In this document: in pieces, positions 55,644-62,742 of the stretch | Layout: each line of letters opens with the position of its first letter | Numbering within the stretch: the stretch's first letter is position 1 | NCBI GenBank assembly: GCA_963772595.1 | Contig: CAVYXZ010000016.1 | Span: 714,812 to 778,811, forward strand | From: CAVYXZ01 sp963772595 | Lineage (GTDB): Bacteria; Chloroflexota; Anaerolineae; Aggregatilineales; Phototrophicaceae | Direction of reading: 5' to 3' | Length of the DNA: 64,000 nt | Position numbers and translations under genes: made by a program | The notes under the pieces: model-generated | What the model saw: the letters and a program-made list of their open reading frames with translations, nothing else | The model's database searches: none | What the model was told of the DNA's origin: nothing

Positions 55644-57615
55644 GATCCACAAAGGTCGGCGCTTCGAAGGGCTGGCGCGGTTTGGCCGGGGCAGCGCCTG
55701 GGTCCGGCTGCTGCGCCAGTGCAATTAATTCGTCTTCGCTCAACTCATGTTCGTTATACCGGGCGTGGAGCGCCGGACTCTCTGCCGGATCGACAGCATA
55801 ACGCCAGCGGCGGTAGCCTGTCTCACGCAGTACCGATCGGCAGTGATCGCAGTACACTCGCCGCCGGACTGTCGGTACACCCAGCACACGCTCCTGGCGT
55901 GTCTCAACGCTCAAATGGCCGCTGCGGCAGACCGGGCAGACATCCAGCACGAAGCCATTCGCATAACGGTCCACCGCCGCTACGCCGCGTAAATAGAAGC
56001 CCACGTAACCGATCACCAGCAGGACCACCAGGCCACCGACGACTGCTTCAATCGGGAACCGTTGTCCCGCTCCCCCACCGCCGAGAGTCTCCGGTGCTGC
56101 GGTCGCGGAAGCGGCGGCAGTCGGTGAAAGTTCCGGCAGTACCGCCCCGGCGGCTGGCGTATTACTGGGCGCAGGTGTCGCCGTAAGTGTAGCAGTGTCC
56201 GTCGCACCAGGCGTGTCACTGGGCGTTATGGTCGCTGTATCCGTCGGGCTGGCCGTCTGCGTCGGAGTTGCAGTGGCTGTGTTCGTCGGCTTTGTCGTCT
56301 CGCTGGGCGTCACAGTAGCCGTGTCGGTTGGGCTGGCCGTAGGGGTCGCTGTAGCCGTTTCGGTCGAGGTAGGGCTTGAAGTCACGGTCGGTGTGTCGCT
56401 CGGTGTAGCGCTGAGTGTCGGTGTCAGGCTTGGCTGCGGTGTATCGCTCGCCGCGTTGGTCGGTGTGTGCGTCGGCACTACCGCCACCGCTGCCGCAGTC
56501 GTCAGACTGGCTGTCGGGCTGCCGGTCTGCGTCGGAGTCACGGTGGCCGTATCAGTAGGCCTGGTTGTTTCGCTCGGAGTCACCGTCGCGGTCGACGTGG
56601 GCGTGGGCGTTGCGGTTTGGCTGGGCGTGATCGTGGCAGTGGCCGTACTGCTTGGTGTGAGCGTCGCGGTGCTGCTTGGTGTCACCGTTGCCGTATCCGT
56701 CGCGCTGGGTCGCAGTGTCGGGCTGACCGTACCGGTTGGCGTATCGCTGGGTAACGGCGTATCGGTCGGCGTAGGACTCGGCGTCGAAGTTGCCGTGCTG
56801 CTTGGCGTGGCGCTGGCGGTTGCCGTCAGAGTAGCTGTGCTGCTGGGTGTCGCGCTGGCGGTCGCCGTTGGCGTCGCTGTACTGCTCGGCGTGATCGTCG
56901 CGGTCGCAGTGGCCGTATACGTGGATGTCGGACTGGGTGTATATGTCGCGGTTGGGGTCGCACTGGCCGTAAAGGTGGCTGAAGGCGTCAGTGCATCAGG
57001 GGATAAGACCGGCAGTGCCTCCAGGTCCACTGACCAATCCACCAGATAGCGCGCGATCCAGGCAAACCCATCGCCATAGCGGAACATGATCCAGGTTGTA
57101 TCGGCATTGCGCCCCAGCGGTTCTTCAATCAGGTGGCCGTCTTCGAAGGTATCCAGGCGCAGATAACCCCGGCCCGGTCCGGCACGCACAAACGCCCCTT
57201 CCGGCCCGACACGCACCCAGCTACCGACCGGTGTTGCCGTCACAATAAAGGGCGTCGCGGTTTCTTCGCCGGGCACAGCGCTGGGCGTAAGATCTGGCGG
57301 AACCATCACCGGCAGCGCGTCGATGTCGTCCATCCAGTACGCCAGATCCCGGCGGATCCAACCATAGCCCTGATTGTAGCGAATGAGCACCCAGGTCGCT
57401 TCGGCGTTGCGGCTGAGCGGAAAGAGGAAATCACCCGCCCGAAGACTGCCAACTGGCACGTAATTCGTCCCTGGCCCGCCACGCACGTAAATATCGCCAG
57501 CAACGACTACATTGCCCGCAGGTGTCGGGGTCGGTTCCTGAGTCTGCGCCATGATGCCCACCGGCACCAGCAGCAGGACGCAGGCGATCAAGGCCAGCCG
57601 GGACAGCCGTCTCAA
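55624..57615 (-). CDS. SH3 - long Thr/Pro/Ser stalk - membrane helix - zinc-ribbon protein
   Basis: The 663-residue protein starts with TTG behind AGGAAGGG and has a signal peptide (LALIACVLLLVPVGIMA). Two SH3-like domains follow (about 30-105 and 125-210: GPGTNYVPVGSLRAGDFLFPL, GPGRGYLRLDTFEDGHLIEEP). Then comes a stalk of about 290 residues made of short Thr/Ser/Pro repeats (SPTxTxTxTPS), and a membrane helix (VGGLVVLLVIGYVGFYL, about 520-537). The C-terminal part has two Cys pairs (CPVCRSG and CDHCRS), resembling a zinc ribbon, presumably cytoplasmic. It could link a wall signal to the cytoplasm, which is only an inference from the topology. Confidence 0.78.
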   Translation of the reverse strand: MRRLSRLALIACVLLLVPVGIMAQTQEPTPTPAGNVVVAGDIYVRGGPGTNYVPVGSLRAGDFLFPLSRNAEATWVLIRYNQGYGWIRRDLAYWMDDIDALPVMVPPDLTPSAVPGEETATPFIVTATPVGSWVRVGPEGAFVRAGPGRGYLRLDTFEDGHLIEEPLGRNADTTWIMFRYGDGFAWIARYLVDWSVDLEALPVLSPDALTPSATFTASATPTATYTPSPTSTYTATATATITPSSTATPTATASATPSSTATLTATASATPSSTATSTPSPTPTDTPLPSDTPTGTVSPTLRPSATDTATVTPSSTATLTPSSTATATITPSQTATPTPTSTATVTPSETTRPTDTATVTPTQTGSPTASLTTAAAVAVVPTHTPTNAASDTPQPSLTPTLSATPSDTPTVTSSPTSTETATATPTASPTDTATVTPSETTKPTNTATATPTQTASPTDTATITPSDTPGATDTATLTATPAPSNTPAAGAVLPELSPTAAASATAAPETLGGGGAGQRFPIEAVVGGLVVLLVIGYVGFYLRGVAAVDRYANGFVLDVCPVCRSGHLSVETRQERVLGVPTVRRRVYCDHCRSVLRETGYRRWRYAVDPAESPALHARYNEHELSEDELIALAQQPDPGAAPAKPRQPFEAPTFVDHDDDQT
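56170..56995 (-). repeat. Low-complexity Thr/Pro/Ser-encoding repeat tract
   Basis: About 820 bases of imperfect short tandem units (such as GTCGCGGTGCTGCTTGG-like stretches on the plus strand) encode the extracellular stalk of the preceding protein. In the opposite direction the same bases give a spurious VGVAVGVSV open frame. Tracts of this type can change length by slippage. Confidence 0.75.
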
Positions 57616-57646
57616 AACATCCCTTCCTCATTGGGTGAACAGCGCA

Positions 57647-57676
57647 ATACTACCACGCAGCCCGGTCATCCACCAA
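57647..57676 (-). promoter_or_regulatory. Candidate promoter of the SH3-stalk / M23 unit
   Basis: On the minus strand TTGGTG (57676-57671) and TAGTAT (57652-57647) are 18 bases apart, upstream of the TTG start at 57615. Confidence 0.4.
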
Positions 57677-57684
57677 TAGGCGGT

Positions 57685-58371
57685 TTAGCCCCCCTGCATC
57701 TCATCCGCCTGCCGGATGGCGAAGGCCATCGGTGTTCCCACCTGAACGCCATCAGCAATCAAGCGTACAATCCAGTGACCTGGCAGCAAATCCACCGTGC
57801 CCGGTTCAATCGAAAACCACAGGCACTGCTCTCCGCCACCCGGTACGCTGCCGTCCTCGGTGTGAATCGGCGTGCCTTCGTATTCCCAACTTACACTCAG
57901 CGGCATTCCCGAACGGGCATCATGCGCCACAAAGGTCATATAAATGATGGGCACATCAGTTGAGAACGCAATTTGGGGCGAAAGAACACAACCTGTCGAT
58001 TGATCTACGTGGGCAGATAATCCCGTGAGCTGAAACCAGGGCTGGCCCGGTGTCACATTCAAGGGCCGGGTATCCATATTGACACCCACCGTCGCAATGC
58101 CCGATTCAGCTGCTTCCACCGTCGCACGCAGCCGCAGGTTATCCTGATAGATTCCCGCCGCCGTCGTCTCTGCCGCGTCTGCCGTCTGTTGAACGCCTAC
58201 CCGGTTGGCGGAAGCGGCTTCCGCAATTGTGGTCGCTTCCGCAACAATTTGCTGATTTTCAGCCTGAAGGGTCGCTGACGTATCCGGGCCAGCCAGCGCG
58301 CCACAGCCCGCCGCCAGCAAAACGACCAGCAGCCCGCTCCATCGTCTGACCCTGTCTTGATACCTGCTCAA
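57685..58371 (-). CDS. Lipoprotein with coiled-coil segment, unknown function
   Basis: The frame is open from 58473, but upstream of about 58372 it runs into the tRNA and its promoter. I take the TTG at 58371, giving 228 residues with a lipobox signal (LLVVLLAAGC). After the Cys, an Ala/Glu/Thr-rich helical segment (TLQAENQQIVAEATTIAEAASANRVGV and onward, about 40 to 90) looks like a coiled coil. A beta-rich domain with PWFQLTGLSAHVDQ and CLWFSIEPGTVDLLPGHWIV follows. I do not recognise the family. It may share a regulatory interval with the divergent tRNA gene, as TATAAT/ATTATA here works in both directions. Confidence 0.68.
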   Translation of the reverse strand: MSRYQDRVRRWSGLLVVLLAAGCGALAGPDTSATLQAENQQIVAEATTIAEAASANRVGVQQTADAAETTAAGIYQDNLRLRATVEAAESGIATVGVNMDTRPLNVTPGQPWFQLTGLSAHVDQSTGCVLSPQIAFSTDVPIIYMTFVAHDARSGMPLSVSWEYEGTPIHTEDGSVPGGGEQCLWFSIEPGTVDLLPGHWIVRLIADGVQVGTPMAFAIRQADEMQGG

Positions 58372-58384
58372 ATCAACACATCTC

Positions 58385-58416
58385 TTGTTCAGTTCCGCAT
58401 ATTCTGCTATTATAAT
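58385..58416 (+). promoter_or_regulatory. Promoter for tRNA-Arg
   Basis: TATAAT at 58411-58416 lies nine bases before the mature tRNA. TTGTTC (58385-58390) or TTCAGT (58388-58393, 17-base spacing) may be the -35 box. ATTATAAT also reads as TATAAT on the minus strand (58414-58409), so it could drive the divergent lipoprotein gene. Confidence 0.55.
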
Positions 58417-58424
58417 CCTGTCCC

Positions 58425-58499
58425 GCCCCCGTAGCTCAGAGGATAGAGCGTTGCCCTCCGGAGGCAAAAGCACAGGTTCGAGTCCTGTCGGGGGTACCA
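58425..58499 (+). tRNA. tRNA-Arg (anticodon CCG)
   Basis: The acceptor stem GCCCCCG (58425-58431) pairs with CGGGGGT (58489-58495), one pair being G-T. The D arm GCTC/GAGC, the anticodon stem TTGCC/GGCAA with loop CTCCGGA (anticodon CCG) and the T arm ACAGG/CCTGT with loop TTCGAGT are all in place. The variable loop is four bases, and the 3' CCA is encoded (58497-58499). A serine recombinase gene ends antisense within it, so the tRNA is the probable integration target of the adjacent element. Confidence 0.95.
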
Positions 58500-60385
58500 G
58501 ATTGGACGTAGTCCGAACAACGGCCAGCCTTTATGCTGGTCTTTGTTTTTCCCATAACCGCACTGTTGCCGCTATTCTGTATCCGCTCAGTCACCTGTCG
58601 CAGATACGAGAATGGGGGAAGTAACTCCAGTCGAATGATCATTTTCTCCGGGTTGACTACAACCCGCTCGACTATCTGGCGCAGCAACTCTTTTTGGTCG
58701 CTACGGTCCAGCTTGTCATACAATAAACCCACTTTTGAAAAGATGTTCAGCGCAGCATCCAAATTTGCGATATGATACTCGCGTTTCTGCTGCAAGGCCT
58801 CGATGTTCGTTCGTAATGTGTGCCGACGATCACACCATTCAGCCCAAAGACTATCCCACACTCGCTCAGTAATCTTCCCCGCTGCAAACAGGCGTGCCGC
58901 TCGCGCTTCTTCTTGGTCCACTGCCTTCAGTGCTGCACGCAAATCTTCACATTCATAGGGGCGCAAGTGGCCCAGTTTTCGGGCGACTTCGTTAGTGTAA
59001 CTGTCGCGAATAAGAGGGATCAATTCCGGCATGATTTGAATGTGCCTAAGTTCGGAGGGTATCTGATCGTCGATAGTACTACAGAGGATGTTGATATCGC
59101 TGCTAGGCACACAGTAGTAGGCCGTGCCGCCACCGGGACGACCGGCATTCGAAGTTGAACAGCTGAGTTTGACATATCTGGGTTTGTCGGCCAGGTCGAT
59201 GTATATCATCCCTTTCAGCAGATAATCATGTTTACGCCGAACGATCCGCTGTTGGTTGCGCCGCGTCAAGATTTCCAGCCCACGTTCAAATTCCTCAGTT
59301 GTCACAATTGCCTGCCATTGCCCTCTTACTGCCTTGGGTGGGATTTCAGCCTTCTTGCTAACGACCCAGCCAGCATAGAACCAGTTATGAAAAATACTCG
59401 AAAGTGTATTTTTGTTGGACTTCCGCTTTCCATTAGGTCTTACTTGTACAAATGGGCGCCCGCTGCGGTATCGATATCCTCGTTGATGCAGCGCCTCACA
59501 GATTTCGTCCAGCGTCAAAGAATCTTCAAGCAGCATATCCCAGGCCCTACGCCATATATGGATGCGCTCCGGATCCTGTTCGATCCAACGAGTGTATTTG
59601 CCATGCTCTGCCTTGACAGTAATCTCAGTTCTCTGCTCGCAGTTTATATAGCCATCTGGCGGTACTCCGACAAATCCACCCATCCGCAACTTAGCATGCA
59701 GTCCTCCGGTTACGCGTTGACCGAGTTTTATTAACTCGCGCCGCGCCAGGGTGAAGGACAAGCTAACAAGGATTCGGTCATCTGGGTCAATCGGATCGAG
59801 ATCAGGATAGTCAGCAAAACGGATTGCGATACCCAGGTCATGTAGTTCATCAATTGCGGTCAGGGCGTCTGCATCATTTCTACCGAAGCGTTCGGCGTTC
59901 TCGACAGCAACATGCGAGAAACTTCCGCGCCGAGCATCCGCCAACATTTGCTGATAACCCGGTCGATTGTCGGCATAACGTCCGCTAAGGTTATCTATGT
60001 ACTCATTGAAGATGGGCATGTCTTTGCGGTCGAACAGAGAGCGCTCAATTGCATGACGCTGGCGGCGCTGCGAATTCTCTGGATTCTGCGCTTCGTCGCT
60101 GCTGGTCCGTAGGTACACGGCCCAGCCTGGCTTTGGAGGTAGCTGTTTCCTGCTGTTGCGACTCATAACAACCTGATTCTCAACCTTGCCTGAGTTTACC
60201 TCAGGACATGTGATCTGTGTTTTTGAAGCACAAACCAGCAATGAATCGGCATCGTTGCTCGTAGGTTCCACACTAGGAACAGATGAAGACTTAGAATATT
60301 CTTCCGCTGCTGCCAGCAGTTCTGCTACACGAATGACCCGCATGAGCATATCTTCTGGTCTCGGCTCCTTCCTGGAACGGGGCAT
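58436..60385 (-). CDS. Large serine recombinase (integrase) ending inside tRNA-Arg
   Basis: 649 residues. The catalytic resolvase domain begins near residue 88 (WAVYLRTSSDEAQNPENSQ), the nucleophile being S95. VAVENAERFGRNDADAL and SLSFTLARRELIKLGQRV are the further conserved blocks. A Recombinase domain follows (KLRMGGFVGVPPDGYI, NTLSSIFHNWFYAGWVV), then a region where serine integrases have a zinc ribbon, here with few cysteines, and a coiled-coil-like segment. The first 85 residues are an unusual polar extension. The last 21 residues (GTPDRTRTC and beyond) are antisense to the tRNA-Arg gene, and the stop lies within it. The start at 60385 is chosen because GGAG lies nine bases upstream. 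It likely catalyses integration of the adjacent element. Confidence 0.9.
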   Translation of the reverse strand: MPRSRKEPRPEDMLMRVIRVAELLAAAEEYSKSSSVPSVEPTSNDADSLLVCASKTQITCPEVNSGKVENQVVMSRNSRKQLPPKPGWAVYLRTSSDEAQNPENSQRRQRHAIERSLFDRKDMPIFNEYIDNLSGRYADNRPGYQQMLADARRGSFSHVAVENAERFGRNDADALTAIDELHDLGIAIRFADYPDLDPIDPDDRILVSLSFTLARRELIKLGQRVTGGLHAKLRMGGFVGVPPDGYINCEQRTEITVKAEHGKYTRWIEQDPERIHIWRRAWDMLLEDSLTLDEICEALHQRGYRYRSGRPFVQVRPNGKRKSNKNTLSSIFHNWFYAGWVVSKKAEIPPKAVRGQWQAIVTTEEFERGLEILTRRNQQRIVRRKHDYLLKGMIYIDLADKPRYVKLSCSTSNAGRPGGGTAYYCVPSSDINILCSTIDDQIPSELRHIQIMPELIPLIRDSYTNEVARKLGHLRPYECEDLRAALKAVDQEEARAARLFAAGKITERVWDSLWAEWCDRRHTLRTNIEALQQKREYHIANLDAALNIFSKVGLLYDKLDRSDQKELLRQIVERVVVNPEKMIIRLELLPPFSYLRQVTERIQNSGNSAVMGKTKTSIKAGRCSDYVQSGTPDRTRTCAFASGGQRSIL

Positions 60386-60463
60386 TTTGTTGAGTCTCCA
60401 GCGCATTTTGTAGGTTAGCGAAGATAGCTTCTATAACTTCAATGTCTGGAGCGTAGCACAAAG

Positions 60464-60505
60464 TAGGACAACCCAGAGTCCTATTTAGGACATCGAATAG
60501 GACAT
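60464..60505. promoter_or_regulatory. TAGGACA operator-like repeat cluster
   Basis: Three direct TAGGACA copies start at 60464, 60486 and 60498 (the last two extend to TAGGACAT). An inverted copy forms the palindrome GTCCTA-TT-TAGGAC (60478-60491). They lie between the divergent recombinase and ImmA-like genes, and the third copy overlaps the -35 box of a candidate promoter. This is how a repressor operator would look; no repressor gene is seen in the window. Confidence 0.6.
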
Positions 60506-60527
60506 TTGGTCAGCAATTCTGTAATAT
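60499..60527 (+). promoter_or_regulatory. Candidate promoter overlapped by the repeat cluster
   Basis: AGGACA (60499-60504, four of six matches to TTGACA) and TAATAT (60522-60527) are 17 bases apart. The -35 box is part of the third TAGGACA repeat, so a bound repressor would block it. It would transcribe the ImmA-like gene with a leader of about 78 bases. Confidence 0.45.
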
Positions 60528-60611
60528 GAAAAGTGTAAAATGTGACGCGAGAGTCCGATTCATGACGTTAGCGACTTTTATGCAGCTGATTACAGGGGAG
60601 AATTAATACTG

Positions 60612-60932
60612 ATGGCCTTGGAGAATAAACTAAAAGATGTGGTGGAAAGTCTGGATTATGACTTCAACGAGTTCGAACTTTCTCACTTTATCCGGCATAT
60701 CGAGCAGCTCAAGCGCCGCGAGATCATCCTCGTCCCACTGCCATTGGAGCTTGGCTTATATGCTGTGTGGATTCCTGCTGAGACGGCCCACTACGTCTTT
60801 TACAATGAGATAGCCCACCCCGTTCACCAGACCCACAGCATTCTCCATGAGCTTGCCCACATTGTCCTCAATCACAGTCGCAAACATATCGGCCAGCTGC
60901 TACCGCGATATAACTCATCTTGTTATCCGTAA
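60612..60932 (+). CDS. Short ImmA/IrrE-like metallopeptidase domain protein
   Basis: The 106-residue protein contains the zinc metallopeptidase motif HELAH (H79, E80, H83) in THSILHELAHIVLNHSRKHIG, the arrangement of ImmA/IrrE (DUF955) proteases that cleave repressors of mobile elements. The family's third metal ligand, a Glu in the helix some 30-40 residues further on, is missing because the frame ends 23 residues after the motif. The gene therefore seems 3'-truncated or strongly reduced and may be inactive. AGGGGAG precedes the ATG. The usual XRE-type repressor partner is not visible upstream, though operator-like repeats are. Confidence 0.75.
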   Translation: MALENKLKDVVESLDYDFNEFELSHFIRHIEQLKRREIILVPLPLELGLYAVWIPAETAHYVFYNEIAHPVHQTHSILHELAHIVLNHSRKHIGQLLPRYNSSCYP

Positions 60933-60944
60933 GAACGATTTTTC

Positions 60945-60973
60945 TTGCGTTACAAATAGTTATTTGAGATAAT
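60945..60973 (+). promoter_or_regulatory. Candidate promoter for the TIR fusion gene
   Basis: TTGCGT (60945-60950) and GATAAT (60968-60973) with 17-base spacing lie in the 73-base gap after the ImmA-like gene. The leader would be about 26 bases, without an obvious Shine-Dalgarno sequence before the ATG at 61006. Confidence 0.5.
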
Positions 60974-61005
60974 AATAGTCTCGACAACTCAGTGTCCTCA
61001 CCCTT

Positions 61006-62742
61006 ATGAAGCTGTTTATTAGTTACTCCCGCGATGATAGTGCCTGGACCTACGAGTTTTGGCGGCGACTGCGAGAAGATACCAATCATGAAGCATGGAT
61101 CGATCAGCAGATAATACCCGCATCAGATTGGTGGCGTTCTATTCTAGAGGAAATAGAAAAATCCGAATGCTTTCTGGCTATATTGACACCGAGATCGGCG
61201 GAGTTTACATATTGTCAAGCAGAGTTAGTCTATGCTGTAGCCCTGAACAAACCCGTGCTACCAGTAATGCTCAAAACATGCGAAATCCCTGACTTACTTC
61301 GAGAAGCACGGATTTAGTATCAAGACGTTAGCAACACCCCACCAATGGACAAAGTGCTGATTAGGTTGGTGCAGGCGTTGCACTATGTGGAGATGGCTCT
61401 AAATCGCGGTGAATACGTACAAAAGGTTGCTCTACGACCACCTGAGCCGAAGCCAATTTTAGATTCGACAGAGACGATTTAAATTGCGGAGGACGCGGCG
61501 GCACAAGGCAACTATTCACTTGCTGAAAAACTGCTAAAGCAGATCATAAAGTCCGACAAGGGTATCTTGAGTGATGCCTCCAAGGAACGACTGGAAGAGA
61601 TTGCACTGGAACGACAGCGAAATGAAGAATATCAAAAAGTTAAGGCCTTGTTCGAAAATCCGATTTCATTAAGATCTGCGAAGAAAGCGTGGCAACGATT
61701 CATATCACGATATGGAAATGCCTACGATCCTGAAAATTTGGTCGAAATTGCTGACAGAATAATCGACGACGGAAAAGTCGCCCCAAAATACAAGCTACAT
61801 CAATCTGCTCCAATTAAGGCTAGCCAAACATCAAACCCATATGCGGACAATAATTTCGCGGAAATACTGGAGAACATTTTCAATAGTCCTTCTAGACCGA
61901 AATCGCCTTGGTTAAAACCTAATGAATACTCAGCAACTATTTCGCTTGAGGAGGCGTTTTCGGGAACGAAACGGGAACTTGTAATCGACAACAGAAATGT
62001 AACGGTTGGAATTCCAAAAGGCGTCAAGCAAAATACTAAAGTCAGATTGGCAGGCATGGCCTCTTCGTCTGGGCAAAGTAAGGATGCGTTCGTTGTAGTT
62101 AACATTGAGAAACATGAGCTATTCGAATGTGAGAATAGCGATTTGTATACGCGAATTGTCATCGAAGAGAACATTGCTGAGAAAGGTGGTGACATCAGTC
62201 TCATGACTCTGGCAGGTCCCTTTTCAATGAGCATTCCATCTGGCACCAGGTCCGGTAAGAAATTCAGACTGACGGGCAAAGGAATGCCGGTGTTGTCTAG
62301 TGAAAACGAATACGGTGACCTTATTGTTGAGATAGTGTTCGGTAACGCTCTACCCAACACGATAAGCATAGAAACTCTCGGAGGGGTTGCTACTCCTCTC
62401 GTACCGAAAGAGACCATTCTACCGTTCAGGCATTCATTGATTTTTTCTACAGCAACCGCTAATCAATCACAGGTCGAACTCCACCTGTGTTATGGCGAAC
62501 AAACTAAAGCAAATGACAATATCTCATTGGGCAAGTTTATTCTTGATAATATCCCTCCAGCACCAAAAGGTATTCCACAGATTGAAGTCACTGTAGAAAT
62601 CACTTCGAACTATTTGCTGAAAGTTCAGGCTATAGAAAAGTCAAGTGGTAACGAAAAGAGAATTTGTCAGAGAATCGTGTGTAAATGGCGTGATCTCCTA
62701 AATCGGGAACCGATCATCAAAACGAATGGCGAGCTGGTTTAA
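61006..62742 (+). CDS. TIR - helical linker - DnaJ C-terminal domains - Hsp70 substrate-binding domain fusion, two in-frame stops, 3' end replaced by IS
   Basis: One uninterrupted frame (578 codons) contains only two stops, TAG at 61315 and TAA at 61480, and stays meaningful between and after them. Residues 1-105: TIR domain (KLFISYSRDDSAWTYEFW, AWIDQQIIPASDW, CFLAILTPRSAEF, candidate catalytic E73 in YCQAELVYA). About 110-300: helical, repeat-like linker (NYSLAEKLLKQII). About 306-447: both DnaJ beta domains (ATISLEEAFSGTKRELVI, IPKGVKQNTKVRLAG; IPSGTRSGKKFRLTGKGMP), without J domain or zinc finger. About 452-558: Hsp70 peptide-binding domain (ISIETLGGVATPLVP, IFSTATANQSQVELHL, ISLGKFILDNIPPAPKG), without ATPase. 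From codon 559 the sequence is IS256 DNA, so the helical lid is lost. If expressed through the stops it would be a TIR NADase candidate with a chaperone-type unfolded-protein sensor. Confidence 0.85.
62680..62692 (+). repeat. Left terminal inverted repeat of the IS256 element
   Basis: TGTAAATGGCGTG matches the reverse complement of 63988-64000 (TGTAAATGGAGTG) at 12 of 13 positions. It starts exactly on a codon boundary of the interrupted TIR fusion gene. Confidence 0.85.

Larger units (their letters stand above)
58425..62679. mobile_element. Putative tRNA-Arg-integrated element carrying a defence cargo (left part)
   Basis: An integrase gene abuts and overlaps a tRNA. The base composition becomes visibly A/T-richer from about 60400, and the genes carried (ImmA/IrrE-like, TIR-chaperone fusion) are typical accessory cargo, unlike the housekeeping genes to the left. 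The right boundary is beyond the window or hidden by the IS256 insertion at 62680. I found no repeat of the tRNA 3' end in the remaining 5.5 kb, so the attachment-site pair is not demonstrated. Confidence 0.6.

Noticed and set aside
56195..57049. A 284-codon plus-strand open frame of VGVAVGVSV repeats
   Set aside because: It is the exact antisense of the Thr/Pro/Ser stalk of the minus-strand SH3 protein; it has no domain or ribosome binding site.
58436..58499. GTPDRTRTC-containing peptide as evidence of a true conserved C-terminal domain in the recombinase
   Set aside because: This is the usual antisense translation of a tRNA gene; it only shows the overlap.
51832..61482. Alternative genetic code with TAA/TAG read as Gln
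   Set aside because: Many genes in the window end with TAA or TAG at the family-typical length, so these codons function as stops.
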